NCBI GenBank assembly: GCA_011319805.1
Contig: SJRY01000275.1
Span: 310,001 to 374,000 of the forward strand
Length of the DNA stretch: 64,000 nt
Direction of reading: 5' to 3'
Origin: Macrocybe gigantea
Taxonomy: Eukaryota > Basidiomycota > Agaricomycetes > Agaricales > Callistosporiaceae
Positions 45,673-56,432 of this stretch are shown piece after piece. The notes under the pieces are model-generated. The model was given only the letters and a program-made list of their open reading frames with translations, made no database searches and was not told the origin of the DNA. The first letter of the stretch is position 1. Every line of letters begins with the position of its first letter. The translations under genes were made by a program, and so were the position numbers.

Positions 45673-48600
45673 GAGTCGGTCAGGACGGACGGAGGATGAC
45701 TATGTTTAAGACGTGGTGAAAAGGAACGACGGGAGCGTAACGAGCGTAGGACGACGTGGAGAGGAGGAAGAGGGATGGAGGAGATGTGCCAAGTACACGC
45801 TGCCGTGGTGGCAACGATGCAGGGAAGCGTTGATGAAAATGACCTTGTGACTCGCTCACGAAATATTCCATTAAAGCACTCTGGCAACCACGATTCTCTT
45901 TATTCTATACACACTATAATGTCGTGCTACAGTGCGTATTCTCTGTAATTCAGCGAGGATTTCGTGGAGGACTGGCGGTGTACAGGACTATCAACAACAG
46001 TGAACACCACATGGAGGTGGGGCCAATCGGAGATGGTTACTCGCTGACAGCCGTTAGCGACCGCAAGGGCGACGTGCGCTGTTCCAAGTGAGGCTGACGC
46101 TCATCGTAAATTGCGGAGCGCAAGTCGGTCCTTATCTATAGCCAACCGTTGCAACACTTTCTCCCCGTGTCTGTCCGAATCCATTGAACAGCGATCACTG
46201 ACCGTTCCGCTCCTGTGTTTCGAGTTTGCAACATCACTTTGATCGAAAACCGCCCAGCCTTCTTGGTCATAAAAAAAGAAAGGACACCAAATGGCACCCG
46301 GATCCATGCTCAGAACCCTTCATTTCGGGCGCCCATCTATCACTCTTATGCTTCTCGTCGGCGCATCACCAACAACATGATCTCACCCGTGAGGAATGCA
46401 TGGACACATCCAATCCTGTCGGGTGTGTATGTATACTGTACTGATTATCACAAATGATTGGATGTGTGCATGTATGTCTGGTTTTCGGACTGAAACCGTC
46501 CACATCTCCAAGAGGATATCCGAAAATAACCCTTAATAATGTCTCAACCCTCATTCCGGGGACATGTTACAGTATGATCCGCAAAGAGCGTGTTTAATTC
46601 CTCCACTTTCTAAATTATGTATTATGGCATTGGCGGAGAACACGCTGTTCAATGGAACAGGCAAGACCGTGCTGCCGCCCGTGTCCTAAGCAGTGTATGG
46701 TTTACTCAATACACCATCTGCACATCTTGGTCCTCGATTAAAGTCCAACTCTGGTGACGGTCCCGTGTCATCGTCCTTTTATCTTCTGGTCCTTGTGCGT
46801 TTGGGGCTGAGCATCGTTTCCTCTGCTCGCCATCGACTACCCGCTACGACTCCGGCGTTCATTGACAAATGCCGTGGTCCACGGGAGTCGGCATGGTTAT
46901 ACCACAGGTGCTTATGCTTTCTTCAGACTGCTACCCCCAAGCATCTATCACCCGCCTCTGGCCGAGATCCCATGTTTCCTTTGGGCAAAGGACAGTAAAA
47001 TGCTATGCGTCAAATAGTCCAAGGATAAAAGGTTGATCCCTCTCCATTAGGCCCAGCTACGCGGCTCCTTTCGCTCAAGTCTCCTTTTTCCTTCTCTGCC
47101 GGTCAGCTTGGCAAACTCACAACCAGGCCGATACGCCCGTTGTTACAAATTCCTCACACTCTAGGGACCAGACGGCGGTGATTAACGAAGTCTCCTTTGG
47201 CGCTCCATCTGCTGTCTGCAGGAATCCCGACATGTTCAGGGACCTCTGCAGCACAATGCCACGACAATCGTTACGCGCTGTCTCTTGCCTGGAGAGCACA
47301 CCGCTGTCTCTGCGTGCACACGACCAGTTGTCAGTGACCTGCCTTTTCACATATTAGCGTGCGAGGGCCTGGCGACCGTCACGCAGCACGTCAAATCCGA
47401 CCAAAAAAAAACAAAAAACAAGCGTTCAGAGTGACCGTCGCTTGACGTGCGCTGTACGCTGTACGCTGCATGTGCATACATAGATAAATGCAGCAGTGTT
47501 ACATGTGCATATGGGTGTCTGTGCGCCGTTCGACAGAGCCGTGTCATTCCTGACCAGAAAAAAAAAAGGTCGCAATTAATCACAAAAAGTCTTCCGGTCG
47601 TGCTCAGCCAAGCACACAGCAACGACTGAGTAAAATCTCGATGCAAGCTCTCCTGGGCTGCGTTCGTGCCAAGGACCGCTGTCGCACCTGTTTGAAGCTC
47701 GAACCTTGATCTTTCAATCTCGGTGGTTACGCGACATCATCGCGCGTCGACTCTTGTGTCAACCAAAAAAGCAGCGGACGTGTCAATGATGGGACCTGAC
47801 TTTTTTTTTTTTCCTTCCTTCGTACAAGTCGACCAGACAGACGCCCGTCTCCAATCTCCGATGCTGTCACAGAACACGCACACTCCAACTTCCCAAGTGA
47901 CGTCCCTGAAATCGGACGTAAAGCCCAAAAAAAAAAAAAAGAAATCTGCCATCAGTTTTCATTCGCGACACGCAATGCATAAAACACTTGTATAATCCAG
48001 ACATGTTTGGTTGGATGACGAGAGGTGAGGGAAAAAAAAAAAAACAGGCAAGAAATGACGACTATATGTACACGAGCGGGTGTTGTGCTGTCAAAAGAGC
48101 GGAGCATGTTTTTATGTGGGGTTTTCTTTTTGGGACGAGTTTTGATGGAAAAGGAAGAGCGGTAGGTCAGCGCATGGATGTCTAGTTATATAGATAAAAG
48201 AAAGCACGGGGGGAGTGAGGGCTATCAAGGGGCGAAAAGAGTGTAAGTACAGGAAAGAAGCCTATGCGGAGCATAGATGGGCGGGGAGAAAAGGGTAGAC
48301 AGAACAAAAAAAGGAAAAAAAAAAAAAAAACTAGATGTGGTATATCGACGAGCGGCGGCCAGCAAAACATTGTTCGAGATGACAACAAAAAAAAAAGGAA
48401 AAAAAGAACAGGCGAAACGAAGCCGTAAAGACGGGGGATTTTGATTTCTTGGCAAGAGAGCGGAAAAAAAGAAAGAAAGGCATCGAGAGAAAGATGAAGG
48501 AATCCATGACGCAGTTGAAAGATGATTCCAATGTCCTTTCATAAACCTGCTTCTATCAAAAAAAAAAAAGTGAAAGATGACGCAAAAAGCAGAAAGAAAA

Positions 48601-48724
48601 CCACGGAGCAAAAGCTCCGCACTGCCCGATCGATTCTTTCTCTCTTTTTTTTTTTTTTGGTTTCGAAAGAATTCCAAGGGCAAAGTTGCGGAGGAAAGCA
48701 TCAGGACCGCAAAGAGAAACCGCA
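45673..48724. other. 3-kb non-coding region with many A/T homopolymers
   Basis: Between the start of DAYGG copy 2 and the stop of the heat shock factor, both minus-strand genes. No exon chain or domain could be supported. From 47400 to 48660 it holds at least eight A or T runs of 9-17 nt (for example near 47402, 47801, 47928, 48031, 48316, 48387, 48560, 48644). The right part is probably the long 3' UTR of the heat shock factor; the left part should hold the promoter of copy 2. Confidence 0.5.
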
Positions 48725-51700
48725 TCACCGGTTCGGAGCGCTGGGCAACACAGAGGAAAGCGGCAGAAGCGGCGTGCCATTAGCCCTCGTCATCGTCCCG
48801 ATATTCGGCACGCCTCTCCCAGTCATACCGCTCCCACTCCTCGGGCGTCCAGACACAACGCCGCTGGCGCCGGCGCCTCCTATGCCGCTACCCTGCCACG
48901 ACGGCGTCGTGAGTCCGCCAAACCCATACCCAAGCGGCGCACTATCGCTCCTCGCGCGACTCGACTTTTTGTTCTGCTGCGCGAGGGCGCCGATGCCAGG
49001 ACCCGTCGCCGTCCCTGGAGACGAGAGAGACGACATCGGCATGAGGCCGTCACCACCCGGGCTGGTCCCGTTCAGCGTGCCGAGCGCACCACCAACGTCG
49101 TCCGTGGACATGCGCTGTCGTTTGGTGCTGATCCTGCCCGACGGCTCGCACCCGACTCCGTCGTCGAAGAGGTCCATGTTAACCGAGCCCGGGGACGCAG
49201 GAAGCGGAGTCGACGACGTGCCGTCGCGAGACGAGTACGATATATGCTGGAAGCTGTTGTGGCGCGAAAGCGGCGCGTGCTGCTGCTGCATATGTGACTG
49301 CGACGGAAAGTCTGTAGTGGTCGGGCTCGAGTTGGCGCTACCCAGGGAGTGCATCGTGTGGAGGTTCATCGACAAGGGTGGCGGGAAGCGCGACGCCGGA
49401 GTGGATGACGTAGGCGAGGTGATGTAGATGTTCGGGCTATCGTTGTCTAGCAAATCAGTCGGGAAAGGCGGCACTATACGCCATGAGCCAATGCATGAGC
49501 CAAGGTCCAGACCGACGAACAGAAAGAAAAGCTAAAAAGAAAGAAGAAACCTACTGCTTCCAGGAAAGCGACTGTTGACGACTTCCCAAAGCCTGCCAAC
49601 GACGCCGATCAACTTCTCGCTTCTCTTCTTCTCCGCGCTGAGTTGTTCCCACATCCGTCGGTTTTCGTCTCTCATGACGGTGAGCTGAGCAGCCACCTGG
49701 GTCAATGTAGATCGATCATGTCAGTAAGTACTGCCGCCGTTCCTTGATAGGAACCAATCCGAGGAAAAGGAGAAAAATAAAATAGAAATTAGGAATGCGC
49801 CAAAGGAATATGGATGAAAATGGGAACAAAAAACAGAAATGCAATATGGGAGGAGAAAAACGTGGACCTGCACCCCTGAATGCGAAGCCGACAAGCTCGA
49901 GGGAAAGAAAACCAACGATACTCACCTCTCCTGGCAGCTCGACGCGATGTTTCATAGGCTCAGGTTCGAGAGCCTTTCGCTTGATCTCATCCAGGAGATC
50001 TGGGCGGCCGCGCAAAAACTTGTGGTGGGAAAATTCCCAAGTTTGCGCATCGGTTGACGTGCGTTGAGCCCGAGGAGTCTATGAAGACGGAGAAGAGAAG
50101 AGCGGTGGAACGATTGTTTTGTGGGTAGATCCAATCGAAACGATTGATAGGTTGTGTCGAAAAAGCGAGGGTACACCAAAAAAAAAAAACAAGAACAATC
50201 GGTCAATGAAGCGGACTAACGGAGGTAAGACACCGACCCTGTTGATCTTGTGGAAACCATACATGTTTAGCTGACGCACAAAGCTTGAAAACTATATTTT
50301 AATCGCGCGTCAGTGGAGCAATCCAAAATAGCAGAAAGAAAAGTGCAACAATCGCCAACGGACTTCCGCAGACCGCCGCTATTGAATAGGAAAACGAGAC
50401 TGGGAAAAAAAGGAGCACTTACGTTGTTGTGCTTGAAATGGGCGCCCAGAATGCTTCGACTGAATTCTCCCACATTTGACACGACGAAAGATGTGCCGAG
50501 CTCCGTCCAGGCTATGAAATGCGACGATTTGGGATCGCTGATCATTCTGTAATTCATAAATTAAATGCAGACACCGGTCAGATCGTATTCTTCATCCGAG
50601 CGGAGAGTAGAAAAAAAAGAAAAAGGCAGGTCGGGACCGCAGACATCAAAATCCGACTGGACACGGGGAAAGTGCGGCGCTTCGGAAAGTCAAGATGACA
50701 AAAAGACCCATGGCACACATTCACAGGTTCATCAAGGGACGCAAAGGCGCGGAGCATAAACAGCTGCCCAGAATCAAGAGCGCTTATCACGCGCCCCACT
50801 TCCCATCCAGATGTGAGGCACAAAAGGGATGAAATGGAGGGCGGAAATGCAGCTACCGATTGGAGAGAAACGACGGACGTACTGGTACAGCTTTGTGACA
50901 AAGTTGTTCGTCGCCATGGGTTTGCCAAGGACGTTCATGTTTCCAGCCGTGCCAGCGCCTGCACCAGGACCGCCAGGAGCGGTGGCGCCCGCGCCGAGCG
51001 CGGTACCCAGTCCCATGGACAAGCCGGCAAGGCCGACGTGTGGGCCGCCCACGCCTGCGCCGGGGGCACCGCCGAGTGCGTCCTCAGCGCCGCTAGTGCT
51101 GCCGCTGCCATCAACAGGGCTGTTTCCGCTCGCGCCGCCATAAGGCGTGCGCATGTCCATGTCATCGTATGCGCCATTGACGCTGGCGAGCTCCATGGCC
51201 TCGTCACGGGCCTCGTCGTACATGCTCTCCTCGAGCACCGGTGCGGCCGTGCCCGGACCGGGCGTGAGCGGATTGGAGGTGAAGCTCCGCTTGCGCGGGA
51301 GCTGCGACGAGGAGGATGTTACGGAAGATGAGCGCGAAGGCCCTGGCGTGCGCCGGGTGTCGTAGGGCGAGGAGGATGTCTGCGCGGAGCCTGCGAGGTC
51401 ATCGTAGTGTATCGGGCTGCCGCTTGGCGGCTGTTGTTGCTGCTGCGATGGCGGTGGGGGAACGACGGGCTGCTGTGCAGCCTGTTGTTGCTGCTGGACT
51501 GCGGCCTGGTTTGAGGTGGACTGATGGGGATCATACGCGTACGCGGCCTGCTGCATGTGTTGCTGCTGTTGCGGCGGTTGTGGTTGTGGCGGCTGCTGCT
51601 GTGCCGCATGTCCATGCGGACCGAACGGGTTGCCTGACGGGCTGATGGGCGTGGCTGGGGAGAGGGCAGAGGGCGGTGCAGACGAAGCACCGATCGGAGA

Positions 51701-52030
51701 CGGGTTGGTGGGCGAGGTGACGGAGAGCGCGGAGAGGTTGAGCGAGAGGGTGGACGAGGCACGGGTCATGTGTTCGCTGCCTGGAGGTGGGGGTGCGCCC
51801 GTCCTGTCAGGCGGAGCGGACGGATGCGGGTAGTACGACGGGTAATGCTGCGTGTGCTCGCTGGGTGGGGGCGAGGAAAACGAGGCCTGGGCGGCATGTG
51901 GGTGCGCGGTGGGCGTGAGCAGGTGGGGTGGCCAGTGCTGCTGCTGTTGTTGCTGCTGCTGCTGGCGCTGTGCTTGCGCCTGTTGAGCATAATGGCTCTC
52001 TGCATGGGCCATGGCATAGCTGGCGTCCAT
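48725..52030 (-). CDS. HSF1: Heat shock transcription factor
   Basis: Six exons: 52030-50883, 50546-50423, 50291-50238, 50078-49926, 49696-49555 and 49446-48725. They sum to 2343 nt, 780 residues. The first 360 residues are Gln/Ala/Gly/Pro-rich. The DNA-binding domain then starts NNFVTKLYQ, continues DPKSSHFIAW and SFVVSNVGEFSRSIL, FKHNNFSSFVRQLNMYGFHK (recognition helix) and ends HHKFLRGRPDLLDEIKRK. A short coiled-coil trimerisation part follows (AAQLTVMRDENRRMWEQLSAEKK). A Ser/Gly/Pro-rich C-terminus follows. It binds nGAAn repeats and drives chaperone genes on heat and other protein-damage stress. The intron splitting the start of the domain is 336 nt, unusually long for this window. Start chosen at the first ATG; a GTG frame extends upstream but has no ATG. 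Confidence 0.95.
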
Positions 52031-52188
52031 GTTTAGCGGTGTCTTTGTTGGTTCGTTGAGAGGTCGTTGTTCTTTCTTTCTTGTTGACACTGTCTTGGTT
52101 TAGGCCCAACACAGAGAGTTAATAATGAGTGATCAAGCTGACATGCGGTGGGGAGGAACAGCAGTAGTTTGAGGACGGAGGATAAGGA

Positions 52189-52215
52189 CGATGATGATGA
52201 TGAGGAGGAGGAGAA
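52189..52215 (+). repeat. Trinucleotide microsatellite
   Basis: Four ATG/GAT units followed by about four AGG units, in the presumed 5' flank of the heat shock factor. Confidence 0.7.
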
Positions 52216-55200
52216 CAGGGATGGGTTGGGAAGGTTTTGCGGTATTTCAGTTTGCGGAAATTTACATATCAGTTAGACTAATATCCGATCTGAGATTCCA
52301 CGTAAATGCCCTCAACTATTTCGTCCTATCCCCGCCCCGCTATTCCAGCGTCTGTCCAACGCATCCTCTCTCCGTTTTTACCTAAACTTTCCAAGGGTTG
52401 CTGTGCCATATGTCGTTCAGGGTCCAATAACGGTCATTTCATCCTCCATAAAAAAATGCATACGGTATATAACCAGCTCCAACCTCGATTACATCAAAGT
52501 ACAGCGGATTTATCCGAGAAAACGCACAACAGACGATCGGCCCCAAACTCTCTGCCATCCAAATACATCGCCAAATTTAGCCGTCTTCCCCAGTACATTG
52601 CAACCAGATTCTCCAAGATCCGCGCTGTTGCAGTGGACTCGTCGAGCCCTGGTGGAGGAAGAATGGCCTCTCACACCCGATCAATCCCATCGTCCAGACC
52701 CGGCGGCACATCTTTTGTTGCGTCTCTATCCCTCCCAAAACCTTCCGACCCCGACGTATCATCCCGGTCAGCCTGCCACCGGAACAGCAAGGTCATACAT
52801 ATAAACAAATTCATCAAATCCTACCCTCGGTCCTTTCCGTTGCAATGGGACCTTTTTTTTTTTTGCCCAAACCATCTCCATTACCAGCCCATCGGCGCGT
52901 CAACCACTTAAATAGCAAAAAGTCGGTCACCTGCACATGATCACTTAATCCTCCGACCAGCCGCGTATTTTCTCTTCCCTCTTCGCCAACGCATTAATAC
53001 TCCCGCCGAGCCAGCGCTGTAATCGGCACTCCAATCATGCATAGCAGAATCCGATTTCCTGCATGCCATCAAGTTTGGCACCTCCGTGGCACCCGTGCCT
53101 CCCATTTCATCGAGAGTTCGCCTCATCTTTGACTAATGATATCAGCTCGTGGACCGCCTGGCCGTCTACTACGTTGATCGTTTCAAACTCGCTTGTGCCC
53201 AGCATTGCCGAAACACGACGACAAACAGCATGAAAATGATGATACGGATCACAACACCAGTCTTTCAGCCGTCTGTTTCTTGGAAGCCATCCAACGAGAT
53301 GTGACCGCTTGACAGCCGAGCTGAAGAGGTGGAGACACATGTCCACCATTTTCCTTCACCGTCGCCTGGCATTTGACTCCGATTCCGAGTAACACGCACT
53401 GACAACTCAGGCTGCCGTAAGGGTCGTGGTGGACGCAGCACGCCAATTTCCATGTTTTTTTTTTTTCTTTCCAACACGTCAATGCGATGCAGGCGGCATT
53501 TGCCATAAAGTTAAATATTCTTATCCACCTGTCTGCCGGACGTCACGCACAGATGCGGGGGGTGCTTCGAACTTGTTTGCAAATCCAAACTCCTGGGCGA
53601 GGCAAGCCATTCCTGCGACGTGCGGCTTGGCCTGGGAATTAAACAAGTCACCGAGTCAATCACATGCTCAACGGACACAAGACCTGACGTGCCTGTCCAG
53701 TGCTTTTGCTCTAGTCTTTTTTTTTTCTATCGCGAAGTGTCGAGAGGTTAACAGTGATTCAGACTGCGCTTCCTTCATAATGCGTGGGCAGACGATCGCC
53801 AGTCTCGGGTCTCGGACGACGACCCCATCGGTCAAGCGGCAAATTCTCGACCTGAGCCGCGGGAGTCTTTTCTTTTAGGACCAAGGTGTGATCAGTCGTA
53901 CGCGAAAAGAGAATGTGCATCGCATGTCAGCTGTTAGTGCCGGAAGGACGTTATCTGGTGAGATAGGGCGGCGACCAGATGTAGTCTACCTAGCAAAAGA
54001 AAAAAAATTCCCTCGTTCTCATGTATGGCCCATCATGGGACAAGAGGGGCAGTTTATTTCCACATTAAATCAGTTTTTCTCTCGGCGCTCGGACCAATCC
54101 TGTAGAGGTGTGAACGAGAACCATTAATTCAGCCTGTATGCCGCACAAATGGATTTACAGTTCAATCTTGCCTTGAAAGATTATGCCAAGTCAGCGTCTT
54201 CAACAAGTTCACCCCTCTCACAGGACACAATGGAACGGAGATGACCCTGCCGGCTCTCTTTCCCTATCTCCCAATAGCAGCAGAAAGGAGAGAGGGCATA
54301 CGTAACATCACGGCCAGGGCAATGCAATCCTGGACTTGCACGATATAAACGGATCGGTGGTTGAAATGGCGAACAAAGTTTAAGTACGGACCTGCAGTGT
54401 GCAGAAAACGTCAATTTACGCAACAGCCAACTCCATCAGCACGTACCCGCAGCGCAATACCAGTTTGAATAAAGAACAATAGTCAAATTTCTACGCGGGG
54501 TACCTACCCGGTATTCGTAGATGGTTATATGGAAGCGCTCACGGGTCTGAACAATAATTTTCCATACAGAGCCAAAAGGAGACAGGAACGCGTCTCTCAA
54601 AATAGCAGAGAATGGTGCACATATGAATCGTTCTTCGCGGTCGCAGCACAACGTTTAGAGTTCAGTAACCAGCCACAGACTGAATTGCAGGGCAACGATG
54701 TTCCTTGCATTAAGATAGCCCCCTCCGGTCCGATGAAGTTGCAGAGGCTGAGTAGAAAACGTGCGTCTAGTCCTCGCGTCGACGTCTCCACAGAATTTGC
54801 ACGCACCAAGGCAGACACCACCTCTACGAGTCATGTGACGGCGGTTTGGTGGGGCATCAGGATGACCGTGATGGGACCGGAGATCGGTGCTGCAAAAGCA
54901 CACGGACAGGACACGCTTTCGGGGTACGCGAAGCATTTCGACACCATTTGATCACATCCACGGGCACAATACCTCTCCGCTGATGGAGGCCAGCGCGAAC
55001 GCGTCAGGGAAAATGTACAGTCGGATTAGTTCTTCTGATTACCACTCTCACAAGCTGAGCCGACGGTCCGTTCTTCCCAAATGCTGGCAGTTTAGATTGC
55101 TAACTTCGTAATCAGGACGACCACATCAGTAACATTCAGGCTATGAAAGTGCTTCCCACCTTTCCTCGCCACGTCCGTCTATGTATACCTGCAACAGCGT

Positions 55201-55281
55201 CCTGGCGGAATAAGTTTAATGGCAAGAAAATATACTGCATTTCATGCTAGACGCGACGATGGTGGTGACGATGCAAGAGCA

Positions 55282-55302
55282 TAAACCCTAACCCAATTAG
55301 GG
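55282..55302. promoter_or_regulatory. Telomere-repeat-like box upstream of ATP synthase subunit b
   Basis: AAACCCTAACCC followed by AATTAGGGT, so TTAGGG units face each other around AATT, about 95 bp before the ATG. TTAGGG boxes are bound by Tbf1-type factors in fungal promoters. Function here is inference. Confidence 0.4.
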
Positions 55303-55394
55303 TGTTCGTGTAAAGTCGGACTCAGATTCTCACGGTCGCATTTCGTCCAACAAGCCAGGTGCCTTCCCTTCGACTCTCCTTCAAAAACTCCGTA

Positions 55395-56432
55395 ATGGCG
55401 TCTAGAATCGCTCTCAACTCTCTGCGAGCGGCGGGTTAGTATATTCCGAGCTGGTTGCAGTTCTCAGTCTGACGTTCATGAATCTGAATCTAGTCCGACC
55501 GCGAGCGGTGGCCGCGCTGCCTCAGGCTCTCCGTGTGTATGTGCATTGAAATTATCATTGGAAGGAATAAAGGTGTAACTCTGGATATTGTCCAACAGCC
55601 GCTCATTGGCCACCCCGTCGAACCCTCCTCCGGAACAGCGCGCGTCGGAGCTGATCGAGAAACTCCCTTCGTCACCAAACCTCATCACCAAGACAGGCAC
55701 TGCCATCCTGGGCACCGGCCTGCTCGCCGCCGCCATCTCGCAGGAACTCTACGTCGTCAATGAAGAGACCGTTCTTCTCGTCGGCTCCATCATCCTCTTC
55801 ACCTACATTGCCAAGGTGCGGTCTCCGTGTCCGCCATAAGGATCCATGCCGAAATTCTTAAATCCTTTTTTTTTTTGGTTGCCGCCTCCAGATTGCACGC
55901 GAACCCTACAGCCAGTGGGCCGAGGGACACATCTCTCGCATCCGCAAAATCCTCGAGGGCGCACGTGCCGAACACACTCAGGCAGTGAAGGACCGCATCG
56001 ATTCCGTCAACCAAATGAAGGACGTCGTTTCGTTGACCGAAGCCCTCTTCGCTTTGTCGAAGGCAAGTTGCAGACAATGACATGTATGCATCGCGTCGTG
56101 CTCATGTCCTTTCTCGTGTTGCAGGAAACCGCAAAGCTCGAGTCTGAGACCTTTGTCCAACAACAAAAGGTCGCGCTTGCCTCCGAGGTCAAATCCGTTC
56201 TCGACAGCTGGGTGCGATACGAGCAGCAGCTTAAGGAAAGCCAGCAGGCGGACCTGACAAAAGCCGTCATCGATAAGGCTCTCGCCAGCATTCGCGACGA
56301 GAAGACGCAGAAAGAGGTCCTTCTCAATGCTCTCGCAGAGGTCGAGCGTGAGCACCTTTTCATCCCCAACCGTTCGAGTGCTTCTTCTGACGGTGTTCCT
56401 GCTTAGAACTTGTCAAAAATAAGCAAATCTAG
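55395..56432 (+). CDS. ATP4: Mitochondrial F1Fo ATP synthase subunit b
   Basis: Six exons: 55395-55434, 55494-55536, 55599-55815, 55892-56062, 56125-56347 and 56407-56432. They sum to 720 nt, 239 residues, the usual size. The N-terminus is an Arg/Ala-rich mitochondrial presequence (MASRIALNSLRAA). Mature features: two hydrophobic segments (GTAILGTGLLAAAISQ and VLLVGSIILFTYIAK) followed by a long charged helix from REPYSQWAEGHISRI to EVEQLVKNKQI, the peripheral stalk. The last exon is only 26 nt. Subunit b anchors the stator in the inner membrane and connects Fo to the OSCP end of F1. Intron 4 (56063-56124) has a GC donor. A telomere-like box lies just upstream. Confidence 0.95.
56063..56124 (+). 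other. GC-AG intron in the ATP synthase subunit b gene
   Basis: 62 nt, donor TCGAAG|GCAAGT, acceptor TTGCAG. It joins ALFALSK to ETAKLESE in phase 0. Confidence 0.85.

Larger units (their letters stand above)
52031..55394. other. 3.4-kb intergenic region, no gene supported
   Basis: Spans the heat shock factor promoter to the ATP synthase subunit b promoter, which diverge. It contains a short (GAT)n(GAG)n microsatellite and several open frames up to 201 codons (52306-52911 on plus; 53107-53349 and 54655-54936 on minus). None shows domains or convincing splice chains. The first few hundred bases upstream of 52030 are probably the 5' UTR and promoter of the heat shock factor. Confidence 0.45.

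Noticed and set aside
52306..52911. 201-codon plus-strand open frame upstream of the heat shock factor
   Set aside because: No domain, no conserved-looking segment, and overlapping open frames in the other phase; not distinguishable from chance.
53107..53349. Possible small minus-strand gene (VDGQAVHELISLVKD region)
   Set aside because: Locally protein-like, but I could not extend it to a start, a splice chain or a known family.
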